Positions 40,252 through 49,949 of a stretch of DNA of 64,000 bases are shown here, piece by piece. The notes below the pieces were generated by a model. The model saw only the letters and a list, made by a program, of their open reading frames with translations, did no database searches and had not been told where the DNA came from. How positions within the stretch are numbered: position 1 is the stretch's first letter; every line of letters starts with the position of its first letter. The translations under genes were made by a program, and so were the position numbers. The DNA comes from Pseudomonas paralcaligenes. Its GTDB lineage: Bacteria; Pseudomonadota; Gammaproteobacteria; Pseudomonadales; Pseudomonadaceae. The DNA lies in contig NZ_BPFX01000005.1 of the NCBI RefSeq assembly GCF_019655855.1, forward strand, positions 1 through 64,000, read 5' to 3'.

Positions 40252-41087
40252 CAGGCCTTGCCCGCGAAACCTTCGACGAAGGGAACCTCGAAGCACTTCT
40301 CGTGCATGATCGGGCCGTGGCCGAAGTAGCCGTCCTCGCCGAACAGCTCGCCGTGGTCGGCGGTGATGATGAACCAGGTGTTCTCCGGCGCCTTCTCCAT
40401 CAGCTTGCCGATCAGGCCGTCGACGTACTCCACGCAGCGCACCTGCTGCTGGCGCAGCATCTCCATCTGCTCCTGATCGAAGAACGCGTCGCTGTCCGCG
40501 GCGTTGTGCTGGGCCTCGCCGCCCAGGGTCTTGAATACCCCGTGCACGCCGGAAATGCGCGGCAGGTTCTCGTCCTTGAGCATGTAGGGGTAGTGGGTCT
40601 CGCCCAGGTTGAGGAAGTAATAGTGCGGCTCGTCCTCGGGGAAGGTCATCTCCTCGACCATGCCGGCGAAGTCGTTGTGGTTGCTCATCAGCTTGTAGTC
40701 GTCGAAGTGCTGGTTGATCGCGGTCTGCTGGTTGAGCACCGGCATCGACACCCGGGCCACGGTGCGGTAGCCCAGCTGGCCGAGCACCTTGGGCAGCGAC
40801 AGCTCCGGGATGAAGTCGCGGAACGACACGTCGGCGATGCCGGTGCGCTCCACCCACTGCACGAACTCCTCCTTGTACACCTCCGAGGCATAGACCTCGC
40901 GCGGTGTGCTGTGCGGCAGCATGCCCATGGTGAAGGCGTAGTGCGACGGCGCCGTCCAGGAGGCATAGGAATAGCGCTTCTCCACCTGGCCGACGCGCTC
41001 GATGTTCGGGGTGCTGGCCGCCATGCAGGAGTCGTAGCGGCAGCTGTCCATGATGATGAAGACGATGTGGTTGATGGGCGCGCTCAT
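40251..41087 (-). CDS. Sulfatase/alkaline-phosphatase-superfamily protein lacking the sulfatase cysteine
   Basis: This is a 278-aa cytosolic protein starting with the metal-binding strand HIVFIIMDSCRYD (D14). At the nucleophile position the motif is WTAPSHYAFTMG, so Thr45 replaces the Cys or Ser that becomes formylglycine in sulfatases. ITADHGELFGEDGYFGHG supplies the later Asp and His ligands. The protein is shorter than most sulfatases (450-550 aa). A phosphodiesterase or phospho-transfer role fits better than sulfatase activity. It is the first gene of the leftward operon, with GAGG 9 bases before the ATG. Confidence 0.82.
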   Translation of the reverse strand: MSAPINHIVFIIMDSCRYDSCMAASTPNIERVGQVEKRYSYASWTAPSHYAFTMGMLPHSTPREVYASEVYKEEFVQWVERTGIADVSFRDFIPELSLPKVLGQLGYRTVARVSMPVLNQQTAINQHFDDYKLMSNHNDFAGMVEEMTFPEDEPHYYFLNLGETHYPYMLKDENLPRISGVHGVFKTLGGEAQHNAADSDAFFDQEQMEMLRQQQVRCVEYVDGLIGKLMEKAPENTWFIITADHGELFGEDGYFGHGPIMHEKCFEVPFVEGFAGKA

Positions 41088-41756
41088 GGGGTTGTCCTCT
41101 CTGGGCTGATTCAACGGGGATGGGTCAGCGCGGGGCGCTGCGGCGGGCGGGTGACGGGGGAGCGGTCGGCGGGACCGCCTGGCAGGCCAGGGGACGGCGA
41201 TGAGGGGTTGGGGCGTCCATACCTTGCTCCTTAAGTGCTCGTTGGGCCGCGCCGAGCCGGCGGCTGCCGGGCCCGGCGCAGGACAGAACCACCGATGTGG
41301 CCGTGCCCCTCCCGGGGAAGGGGTGCGACACGCCGGAATTCTGATTCAATCGAGTGCTGGTTTTTTGACTTATTTATTTTTGTGTTGTGTATCTGGATGG
41401 AATTTTGACATTATTTGAGCGCTGGTGTTAAGTAGCCAGCAGCAGAGTTTTTGCCTTGATGTGTACCGAGTCGCACTGTATCGGTTCAGGTAATTGAAAA
41501 TTCAAAGAAAAATAAAACTGTGCTGTTGCCTTGCGTCATGGATCTGTCTGACGTGCCACGCCGCCGCCCGCCGAATAGGGTGTCGTCGAGGCCGGTGCAA
41601 GGGAGTGCTGTGGGGAGGGTCGAGTCATACGCCGGCCGGGCATCCGCCCGCTGTCCGCGTTCGACTCTTCGTGTAGCCGCTGCAAGCTAATTGGCCCCCG
41701 AGCGTGAGCGGACATCCGCCGCACGGGGTTTTTTGGCCTCGGAAAGGGCTACGAAC
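41088..41756. other. Divergent control region of the sulfation and polyketide operons
   Basis: This 669-base non-coding stretch separates the two operons. The outer parts are GC-rich, and a block at about 41340-41525 is strikingly AT-rich compared with everything nearby (long T-runs and AAAAATAAAA). Such blocks are the usual binding sites of MvaT. I see no convincing gene here; the short open frames lack ribosome sites and known motifs. Confidence 0.8.
41405..41433 (+). promoter_or_regulatory. Candidate promoter of the polyketide operon
   Basis: A perfect TTGACA (41405-41410) is followed after 17 bases by TTAAGT (41428-41433). It lies in the AT-rich block. A second weaker pair, TTGACT (41365) and TGTATC (41388), lies just upstream. 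Either start would give a leader of about 300 bases before the synthase gene. Confidence 0.35.
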
Positions 41757-44700
41757 ATGCAAGTCACCCGCGCTCACGTCGGTCTCACCAAGCTGCTGCT
41801 GTCGCCCGAGGGCCTGGGCCATCCCGCACTCGCCATCGCCGCGTCCCGCGCCGGCGGCCTGGGGGTGCTGGATCTGGAGCTGGGTGCCGCCTCGCTCGCC
41901 GCCCAACTGGAACTGCTGCGTCGCCATGCCGGCGACTCCGGCTTCGGCGTGCGCCTGGGCGACTTCGATGCCGCGCTCGCCGCGCAGCTCGCCGGTTACC
42001 TGGAGAGCGGCCTGCGCATGCTGGTGCTCGGGCGCGAGCAGTGGAGCGACTGGCAGGGCTGGCTCGCCGGGCTGGCGGACGAAGGGCCGGACCTGCTGCT
42101 CGAGCTGAGCGATAACGATCCCCTCGATACCGCCATCGCCGCCCGCATCGATGGCCTGCTGCTCAAGGGCCACGAGGCCGCCGGCTTCGTCGGCGAGAGC
42201 AGTGCCTTCATCCTCGCCCAGCACTGGCGGGCGACCAGCGACCTGCCGCTGTACCTGCGCGGCGGCATCACCCCGCACACTGCCGCGGCCGCCGCACTGG
42301 CCGGTTTCGCCGGCGTCGCGCTGGACAGCCAGGTCCTGCTGCTGCAGGAATCGCCGGTGGCCGCCGATCTCCAGCCGCACCTGCGCAGCCTGTCGGGCAG
42401 CGAGACGGTCGCCGCCGGCAACGGCGAGTCCGGCCGCTACTGCCGCGTCCTCTCGCGCCCCGGTTTCGCCCGTGCCCGTGCCTTCGTCGCCGATGCCGAG
42501 GCACTGACCCCCCGGCAGATGCGCGAGCGCCTGCTGGCCGAGGTGGAATGGCGCAACCCGGCCGCCGGCCTGTTGCCGCTGGGCCAGGATGTGGCCTTCG
42601 CCGCCGCCTGGCAGAAGCAGCATGGCAGCGTCGCCCAACTGTTCCAGGCCATCGATGCGGCCGTGCGGCACAACCCGCAGATCGCCCTGAGCGCCCGCGC
42701 CCTGCGCGGCGAGCGGGCGCCGCTGGCCGACGCCCTGGGCCTGGACCTGCCGCTGGTGCAGGGGCCGATGAGCCGGGTCTCGGACAAGGCCGAATTCGCC
42801 GCCGCGGTGGCCGCGGGCGGTGCGCTGCCGATGCTGGCCCTGGCCCTGCTCAAGGGCAAGCCGCTGGCCGCCCTGCTGGAGAAGACCGCCGAGCTGCTGG
42901 CCGGCCGTCCCTGGGGCATCGGCCTGCTCGGCTTCGCCCCGCAGACCCTGCTCGACGAGCAGATCGCCGCCGCCCGGCCGCACCGGCCCAGCTACGCGAT
43001 CATCGCCGGCGGCCGCCCGGATCAGGCGGTGCGCCTGGAGCAGTCCGGCATCCCCTCGTTTCTCCACGTGCCGTCGTCCAACCTGATCCCGATGTTCCTC
43101 AAGGAAGGCGCGCGGCGCTTCATCTTCGAGGGCCGCGAGTGCGGCGGCCACGTCGGCCCGCTGAGCAGTTTCGTGCTGTGGAGCAGTATGATCGACCGCC
43201 TGCTGGAGGAAATCGCCCAGGGCGTGCCGGGCGAGGAAATCCAGGTGCTGTTCGCCGGCGGCATCCACGACGCCCGCTCCTCGGCCATGGTCCAGGCCAT
43301 GGCTGCGCCGCTGCTGGCCAGGGGCGTCAAGGTCGGCTTGCTGATGGGCAGCGCCTACCTGTTCACCCGCGAGATCGTCGAGGCCGGCGCCATCGTCGAC
43401 ACCTTCCAGCGGCAGGCCATCGAGTGCGCCCGCACGGTCAACCTGGAGTCCGGCACCGGCCACGCCAGCCGCTGCGCCTACACGCCCTTCGCCGCCGCCT
43501 TCTTCGCCCGCCGCAACGAACTCAAGCAGCAGGCGGTGCCAGCCGACGAGGCCCGCGAACAGCTCGACGACCTGATCCTTGGTCGCCTGCGCCTGGCCTC
43601 CAAAGGCAGCATGCGGGTGGGCGAGGAGGGCACGCTCAAGACCTTCGAGGCCGCCGAGCAGGTGGCCGACGGCATGTACATGATCGGCCAGGTCGCCACC
43701 CTGCGTGACGCCATCACCGACATCGCCAGCCTGCACCGCGGTGTCACCGATGACTCGCTGGCGCTGCTGGAGGACTACCAGCAGGCCCAGCTCGAAACGG
43801 CTGTCGAGCCCGGCGCGCCGGCCGATATCGCGATCATCGGCATGGGCTCGATCCTGCCCGGCTCCAGCACTACCCGCGAGTACTGGCAGAACATCCTGGC
43901 CAAGGTCGACGCCATCACCGAGATCCCCTCGCACCGCTGGGACTGGCGCCTGTACTTCGACGAGAACCGCAGCGCGCCGGACAAGATCTACTCGCGCTGG
44001 GGCGGCTTCCTCGACGACCTGGTGTTCGACCCGACCCGCTACGGCATGCCGCCCAAGTCCATCGAGTCGGTCGACCCGATGCAGCTGATGGCCCTCGATA
44101 TCGCCCGCCAGACCCTGGCCGACGCCGGTTATGAGCAGCGCGGCTTCGACCGCGAGAAGGCCTCGGTGATCATCGGCGCCAGCGGCGGCGCCGGCGACGT
44201 CGGCATGCAGTACGGCCTGCGCTCGGAGCTGCCGCGCTTCAAGGGTGACCTGCCGGGCGAGATCGCCGGGCGCCTGCCGCAATGGACCGAGGACACCTTC
44301 GCCGGCATCCTGATCAACGTGATGGCCGGGCGCATCGCCAACCGCCTGGACTTCGGCGGCGTCAACTTCGCCACCGACGCGGCCTGCGCCTCGTCCCTGG
44401 CCGCCGTCTACCAGGGCATCAACGAACTGATGGCCGGGCGCAGCGACCTGGTCATCGCCGGTGGCGTGGACACCGTGCAGGGGCCGTTCGGCTACCTGTG
44501 CTTCAGCAAGACCCAGGCCCTGTCGCCGCGCGGCCGCTGCCGCACCTTCGACGAGTCGGCCGACGGCATCGTGATTTCCGAAGGCATCGCCATGCTGGCG
44601 CTCAAGCGCCTGAGCGACGCCGAGCGCGACGGCGACCGCGTCTATGCGGTGATCAAGGGCATGGCCGGCAGCAGCGACGGCAAGGCCAAGGGTCTCACCG

Positions 44701-47700
44701 CGCCGCTGCCCGCCGGCCAGCTGCGCGCCATGCGCCGCGCCTATCGCCAGGCCGGCTTCGGCCCGGATAGCGTCGGCCTGTTCGAGGCTCACGGCACCGG
44801 CACCGTGGCCGGCGACACCGCCGAGCTGGACAGCACCACCGCGCTGCTGCGCGAGGCTGGCAGCCGCCCGGCCCAGGCGGTGGTCGGTTCGGTCAAGACC
44901 ATGATCGGCCACACCAAGGCCACCGCCGGCGTGGCCGGCATGATCAAGGCGGCCCTGGCCCTGCACTACAAGGTGCTGCCGCCGCATCTGGGCGTGCAGT
45001 CGCCCAACGCCGTGCTGAAGCAGGCCGACAGCCCGCTCTGCGTGCTCGACGAGGCGCAGCCCTGGCTGGCCCGTGGCGACGTGCCGCGGCGCGCGGCGGT
45101 CAGCGCCTTCGGCTTCGGCGGCACCAACTTCCACGCGGTGCTCGAGGAGTACGCCGGCGAGTACCGGCCCTGGCTGGAGCAGGGCGTCAGCGACGCCTGG
45201 AGCGCCGAGCTGCTGCTTTGGCGCGCCGGCAGCCGCGAGCAGCTGCAGGTCCAGGTGGGCCAGTTGCAGGCGCAGCTGGCGGCGCCGGGCAAGGTGGCGC
45301 TGCGTGACATCGCCGCCCATCTGGCCGGCGAGCTGGGCCAGGGCGAGCACAGCCTGGCGATCGTCGCCGGCAGCCTGGACGAACTGGCCGACAAGCTGGA
45401 CAAGGCCCAGCGCCGCCTGGCCGGCGAGGCGCTGATCGACCCGGCCGTGGTGCTCGGCGACAGCCGCGTCGAGCCTGGCCAGGTCGCCCTGCTGTTCCCC
45501 GGCCAGGGCTCGCAGAACATCAACATGCTGTGCGAACTGGCGGTGCTGTTCCCGGCCGTCGCCGAGACCCTGGCCGAGGCCGACGCGCTGCTGGCGGCCG
45601 GCACCGAGCGCTTCGCCGCCAGGCCGCTGAGCCGCTTCATCCACCCGCGCGCCTGCTACGACGAGGCCGCCAGGCAGGCGGCCAGCGCCGCCCTGACCAG
45701 CACCGACGTGGCCCAGCCGGCCCTCGGTGCGGTGGAGGCCGGCCTGCTGCGCCTGCTGCGCGAGCTGGGCATCGACGGCGACATGCTCGCCGGCCACAGC
45801 TACGGCGAGTTCGTTGCCCTGTACGCCGCCGGGCAGATCGACTTCGCTGGCCTAATGAGCCTGTCCGAGGCCCGTGGCCGCTTCATCGTCGAAGCCGCCG
45901 CCAGCGCCGGCAGCGAACTGGGCGGCATGGCCATGGTGCAGGCGCCGCGCGAGCAGGTGGAGCGGGCCATCGCGGCCATCCCGGACCTGCTGGTGGCCAA
46001 CCACAACGCGCCGGAGCAGAGCATCATCAGCGGCTCCACGGCCGGCATCGCCCGCGCCCTGGAGGCCTTGCAGCAGGTCGGCGTCAACGCCAGCCCGATC
46101 CCGGTGGCCGCCGCCTTCCATTCACCCTTCGTCGCCCCGGCCCAGGGCCTGCTGGCTGCCGCCATCGAGGCCACGCCCTGGCAGGCCGGGCGCCTGCCGG
46201 TCTACTCCAACGCCGGCGCCGCCCTGCACGACGTCGAGCCGGCCCGGGTCCGGCAGGCCATGGCCGAGCATCTGGTCAGGCCGGTGGAGTTCGTCAAACA
46301 GATCGAGGCGATGCACGCCGCCGGCGCCCGGGTGTTCATCGAGGTCGGGCCCAAGGCAGTGCTCAGCCGCCTGGTCGGCCGCATCCTCGACGGCAAGCCG
46401 CACCAGGCCGTGGCCTTGGACGAGCGCGGCGGCGGCCTCGCCAGCCTGCTGCTGGCCCTGGCGCGCCTGCATGCCCTGGGCGTGGCCTTCGAGCCCCGGC
46501 GCCTGTTCGCCGGTCGCGCCTGCCAGCCCAGTGCCAACGGCCGCCTCGAAGGGCTGTGGCGCGAAGCCAGCCTGCCCCGGCAGGCCTGGCTGCTCAACGG
46601 CAGTGGCGCCCGCCGCGCCAGCGAGGCGCCACGCCAGATCGGCGTGCTGCAGGGCGACCTGCTGCCGGCCGCCGAACCGAAAACCGAGTCGCACCCGGTG
46701 GTGGTGCCGCTCAACCGCAATCCCGCAACCCCGCCCCACAGCGCAGCCCCGGCTGCCCCGCGACACAAGGAGAGGCTGGTCATGTCCGAACCCATGGCAA
46801 TCCAAGGTGACGAAACGTCATCGGTGATGGCGGAATACTTCGCCACCATGCGCCAGTTCCTGGAGACCCAGGAGCGCGTCCTCAACGCCTACATGGTCGG
46901 CGCCGCCGCCCCGGCGCTGTCCCGTGGCCTGCCGTCGATGCCGGCCGCCGCGCCTGCGTCGCGCCGCCCGGTGGCCGTCGCGCCGGCCGCGCGTGTGGCC
47001 CCGGCCCCCGTTGCGGCGCCTGTTGCAGCGCCGGCTCCGGTCGCCACCGCGCCCGCACCCGTTGCTGCACCGGTGGCCGCCGCTGCCGCGCCCGCTGCCT
47101 CTCCGGCCCCTGCGGCTGCGCCGGCAGCCCAGGTGGAGGGCGGTCGGATCAAGGACATCCTGCTGTCCATCGTCGAGGAGCGCACCGGCTACCCGAGCGA
47201 CATGGTCGGCCTGGAGCAGAACCTGGAAGCCGACCTCGGCATCGACTCGATCAAGCGCGTGGAAATCGTCGGCGCCTTGCTGCAGACCCTGCCGCCGGCC
47301 TACGGCAGCGCCCTGGGCGAGGCGCGCAGCCAGCTCAATACCCGAGCGACCCTGGCGGACATGCTGAAGATGCTCGAAGGTCTCGAAGTCGGCGAGGTGG
47401 CCGTCCCTTTTGAGTCCGCCGGGGCGAGCCCGAAGACTGCGCCTGTCCAGGCCAGCCACTCGCCCCGGCATATCGTGGTGCCCGAGGAAGAAGCGATCCC
47501 CGAGCAGGCCCTGCGCCAGTTCGAGCCCGGCTACTTCATCCTCACCGCCGACGACCACGGCCTCGCCCTGCGCCTGCAGGAATGGCTGGAGCAGCGCGGC
47601 TGCACGGTGTCCCTGCTGAGCCCGGGGCTGCTGGCCGACGAGGCGGCGCTGGCCGCCTGGTGCCGCGAGACGGCGGCCAACCCGGACAAGCAGATCGCCG

Positions 47701-49949
47701 GCGTGATCCACCTGGCCGCTCTCGGCGCGCATGCCCTGCCGGTGGATGCCGGGCTGGACGCATGGCAGCGCGAGCTGCTGGTCAACGAGAAGTCGCTGTA
47801 CCTGATCCTCCACGCCCTGGCTGCCCAGCTGCGCGACGACGCCCACGTGGTGACGCTCAGCGCCCTCGGCGGCCTGTTCGCCCGTGGCCTCGACGAGCAG
47901 CGCCAGGCTGTGACCCTGCAGGGCGGCGGCAGCGGGCTGGTCAAGTCGATCCGCGAGGAGCGCCCGGAGCTGCGCACCCGCGCCATCGACCTCGACCCGA
48001 CGCTCGGCGACGCCCAGCAACTGGCGATCATCACCACCGAGCTGCAGTTGGTCGGCGGGCGCCAGGAGGTCGGCTACCCGGCCGGCCGCCGCACCGTGTT
48101 CCGCACCCGGGCGGACGAAGTCGCCGCCGAGGACCTGCTGCCCGCCGTGGAAAACGCCGTGGTACTGGCCACCGGCGGTGCCCGCGGCATCACCGCCGAG
48201 GTGCTGCGCGAGATTGCCCGTTCCGGCAACGTGCTGGTGCTGACCGGGCGTAGCCCGCTGCAGGAAGAAGGTGCTGATACCGCAGCTCTGAAAGATGAGG
48301 GGCAATTGCGCCAGCACTTTATCGGCGAGGTACGCGCCGGCCGCCTCAAGCTGACCCCGGCCGAGATGCAGAAGCGCATCGCCGCACTGGTCGGACTGCG
48401 CGAGATGCACAGCAATATCGCCGACCTGCGCGCCCGCGGCGCGACGGTCGAATACCTGGCGGTGGATACCACCGACGAGGTGGCCCTGGCTGCCGCGATA
48501 GACGGCATCCGTCAGCGCCACGGCAAGCTCAGCGGCGTGGTCCACGGCGCCGGAGTGATCGAAGACAAGCTGCTGGAAGACAAGACGCCCGACAGCTGGA
48601 TGCGTGTGGTTGGCACCAAGGTGTTCGGCATGCTCCTGCTGCAGAAGCTGGTGCGGGTAGAGGAACTGGAGTTCTTCTGTGTGTTCAGCTCGGTGGCCGG
48701 GCGCTACGGCAACAGCGGCCAGCTCGACTACGCCACCGCCAACGAGCTGATGAGCCGCCTGTGCAGCCAGCTGCAGAGTCTGTGGGGCGACAAGGTCAAG
48801 CTGCTGTCGCTGAACTGGGGGCCCTGGGGGCCAACCCTGTTCGGCGCCGGCATGGTCACCGCCGAGACCGAGAAGAAATTCGCCGACAAGGGCGTGGCCT
48901 TGGTCGGCGCCGCCCAGGGGCGTCGCCTGTTCGACGAGGCCTTGCGCCTGAAGGCTGGCCATGCGGTGGAAGTGGTGGCCGGCGATGGTCCCTGGGAGCG
49001 TCACGAGGCGGAGGTCGGCCGCTGGCAGGAAGACGCCGGTGACGCCCCGCAGACCGCCCGCCAGCCGTTGCTGACCCAGTGCCGCATCGAGGATGGCGAG
49101 AAGGGTACCCAGGTCCTGCATTTCACCCTCGACGCCAGCCACGGCTACCTGCAGGAACACTGCATCGACGGCATCCCGGTGCTGCCGGCGGCCGTGGCCC
49201 TGGAGATCATCGCCGAGGCCGCCACCCTGATGTGGCCGGGCTGGCTGGTCGCCGAAGTGGCCGAGCTGCGCCTGCTCAAGGGCGTGCAGCTGAGCGAGCC
49301 GACCCAGGCCCTGTCGGTGCTGATCAACCCGCCGACCTACGCCAGCAGCGAAGGCTTCGACGCCAGCATCAGCATCCGTTCCGGCAGCGGCCAGCAGCAG
49401 CGCATGCACTACCGCGCCGCGGTGCAGATGGCCCAGCAGCTGCCCGAGGCGCCGCGCCACGCGATTGGCGAGTACCGCGAGCGCGAGCTGCCGGTGGCTA
49501 AGGCCTACCAGGAGTGGCTGTTCCACGGCCCGCGCTTCCAGGTCATCCGCGGCATCAGCGGCCTGTCCAGCCAGGGTGCGGCGGCGCTGATGTGCCCCAG
49601 CTCGCCGCAGCAGTGGCTGGCCGGTGGTCGTGCCGAACAACAGTGGATCATCGACCCGGCGGTGCTCGACGCCGCGCCGCAGATGGCCTTGCTCTGGGCC
49701 CGCACCTTCCACGACGGCTCGGCGCTGCCGGCGCAGTTCGGCCGGGTGATCCGCTACGTCGAGCAGCTGCCCGAGCGCTTCCACATGGACTTCCAGTGCC
49801 TGCCCGGCGAAGCCCAACAGGTGCGCGCCAACGTGTTCTTCAGCGACGACGAGGGCCGCCTGCTGCTGCTGATCGAAGACCTGCAATGCATCGTCGATGC
49901 GCGCCTCAACCGCCTGGGCGGCACCCACCTGCGCAAGGAAACCGAGTGA
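41757..49949 (+). CDS. Multidomain polyketide/PUFA-type synthase (ER-like x2, KS, AT, ACP, KR, DH)
   Basis: This is a 2,730-aa synthase. Residues about 1-330 and 334-660 are two TIM-barrel, nitronate-monooxygenase/PfaD-like domains. The second has GRECGGHVGP (H465); the first has GHEAAGFVGE and lacks that His. KS (about 689-1130) has C877, H1012 and H1052. AT (about 1242-1580) has S1348 in GHSYGE and H1455. A Pro/Ala linker leads to a single ACP (S1831 in LGIDSIKRVEI, the PUFA-synthase style). KR (about 2125-2420) has Y2325, and the hot-dog DH (about 2440-2725) has H2468 and D2638 in DAAPQ. The ATG at 41757 follows GAAAGGG. The stop overlaps the next start (TGATG). It should extend and reduce an acyl chain; the product is unknown. 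Confidence 0.93.
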   Translation: MQVTRAHVGLTKLLLSPEGLGHPALAIAASRAGGLGVLDLELGAASLAAQLELLRRHAGDSGFGVRLGDFDAALAAQLAGYLESGLRMLVLGREQWSDWQGWLAGLADEGPDLLLELSDNDPLDTAIAARIDGLLLKGHEAAGFVGESSAFILAQHWRATSDLPLYLRGGITPHTAAAAALAGFAGVALDSQVLLLQESPVAADLQPHLRSLSGSETVAAGNGESGRYCRVLSRPGFARARAFVADAEALTPRQMRERLLAEVEWRNPAAGLLPLGQDVAFAAAWQKQHGSVAQLFQAIDAAVRHNPQIALSARALRGERAPLADALGLDLPLVQGPMSRVSDKAEFAAAVAAGGALPMLALALLKGKPLAALLEKTAELLAGRPWGIGLLGFAPQTLLDEQIAAARPHRPSYAIIAGGRPDQAVRLEQSGIPSFLHVPSSNLIPMFLKEGARRFIFEGRECGGHVGPLSSFVLWSSMIDRLLEEIAQGVPGEEIQVLFAGGIHDARSSAMVQAMAAPLLARGVKVGLLMGSAYLFTREIVEAGAIVDTFQRQAIECARTVNLESGTGHASRCAYTPFAAAFFARRNELKQQAVPADEAREQLDDLILGRLRLASKGSMRVGEEGTLKTFEAAEQVADGMYMIGQVATLRDAITDIASLHRGVTDDSLALLEDYQQAQLETAVEPGAPADIAIIGMGSILPGSSTTREYWQNILAKVDAITEIPSHRWDWRLYFDENRSAPDKIYSRWGGFLDDLVFDPTRYGMPPKSIESVDPMQLMALDIARQTLADAGYEQRGFDREKASVIIGASGGAGDVGMQYGLRSELPRFKGDLPGEIAGRLPQWTEDTFAGILINVMAGRIANRLDFGGVNFATDAACASSLAAVYQGINELMAGRSDLVIAGGVDTVQGPFGYLCFSKTQALSPRGRCRTFDESADGIVISEGIAMLALKRLSDAERDGDRVYAVIKGMAGSSDGKAKGLTAPLPAGQLRAMRRAYRQAGFGPDSVGLFEAHGTGTVAGDTAELDSTTALLREAGSRPAQAVVGSVKTMIGHTKATAGVAGMIKAALALHYKVLPPHLGVQSPNAVLKQADSPLCVLDEAQPWLARGDVPRRAAVSAFGFGGTNFHAVLEEYAGEYRPWLEQGVSDAWSAELLLWRAGSREQLQVQVGQLQAQLAAPGKVALRDIAAHLAGELGQGEHSLAIVAGSLDELADKLDKAQRRLAGEALIDPAVVLGDSRVEPGQVALLFPGQGSQNINMLCELAVLFPAVAETLAEADALLAAGTERFAARPLSRFIHPRACYDEAARQAASAALTSTDVAQPALGAVEAGLLRLLRELGIDGDMLAGHSYGEFVALYAAGQIDFAGLMSLSEARGRFIVEAAASAGSELGGMAMVQAPREQVERAIAAIPDLLVANHNAPEQSIISGSTAGIARALEALQQVGVNASPIPVAAAFHSPFVAPAQGLLAAAIEATPWQAGRLPVYSNAGAALHDVEPARVRQAMAEHLVRPVEFVKQIEAMHAAGARVFIEVGPKAVLSRLVGRILDGKPHQAVALDERGGGLASLLLALARLHALGVAFEPRRLFAGRACQPSANGRLEGLWREASLPRQAWLLNGSGARRASEAPRQIGVLQGDLLPAAEPKTESHPVVVPLNRNPATPPHSAAPAAPRHKERLVMSEPMAIQGDETSSVMAEYFATMRQFLETQERVLNAYMVGAAAPALSRGLPSMPAAAPASRRPVAVAPAARVAPAPVAAPVAAPAPVATAPAPVAAPVAAAAAPAASPAPAAAPAAQVEGGRIKDILLSIVEERTGYPSDMVGLEQNLEADLGIDSIKRVEIVGALLQTLPPAYGSALGEARSQLNTRATLADMLKMLEGLEVGEVAVPFESAGASPKTAPVQASHSPRHIVVPEEEAIPEQALRQFEPGYFILTADDHGLALRLQEWLEQRGCTVSLLSPGLLADEAALAAWCRETAANPDKQIAGVIHLAALGAHALPVDAGLDAWQRELLVNEKSLYLILHALAAQLRDDAHVVTLSALGGLFARGLDEQRQAVTLQGGGSGLVKSIREERPELRTRAIDLDPTLGDAQQLAIITTELQLVGGRQEVGYPAGRRTVFRTRADEVAAEDLLPAVENAVVLATGGARGITAEVLREIARSGNVLVLTGRSPLQEEGADTAALKDEGQLRQHFIGEVRAGRLKLTPAEMQKRIAALVGLREMHSNIADLRARGATVEYLAVDTTDEVALAAAIDGIRQRHGKLSGVVHGAGVIEDKLLEDKTPDSWMRVVGTKVFGMLLLQKLVRVEELEFFCVFSSVAGRYGNSGQLDYATANELMSRLCSQLQSLWGDKVKLLSLNWGPWGPTLFGAGMVTAETEKKFADKGVALVGAAQGRRLFDEALRLKAGHAVEVVAGDGPWERHEAEVGRWQEDAGDAPQTARQPLLTQCRIEDGEKGTQVLHFTLDASHGYLQEHCIDGIPVLPAAVALEIIAEAATLMWPGWLVAEVAELRLLKGVQLSEPTQALSVLINPPTYASSEGFDASISIRSGSGQQQRMHYRAAVQMAQQLPEAPRHAIGEYRERELPVAKAYQEWLFHGPRFQVIRGISGLSSQGAAALMCPSSPQQWLAGGRAEQQWIIDPAVLDAAPQMALLWARTFHDGSALPAQFGRVIRYVEQLPERFHMDFQCLPGEAQQVRANVFFSDDEGRLLLLIEDLQCIVDARLNRLGGTHLRKETE

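Noticed and set aside
40251..41087. Classical formylglycine sulfatase
   Set aside because: The position that must be Cys or Ser is Thr45, and the protein is much shorter than sulfatases.
41200..41418. A 72-codon plus-strand frame in the divergent control region
   Set aside because: There is no ribosome site or motif, and its base composition changes midway from GC-rich to AT-rich.
41434..41756. A riboswitch in the long leader of the polyketide operon
   Set aside because: I could not see a conserved riboswitch core or a terminator/antiterminator pair; only hairpins expected by chance.
41625..45797. A 1,390-codon open frame on the minus strand opposite the first synthase gene
   Set aside because: It is the antisense shadow of a GC-rich gene. 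The product is Gln/Ala/Gly-rich without any domain, while the plus strand gives KS, AT and barrel motifs throughout.
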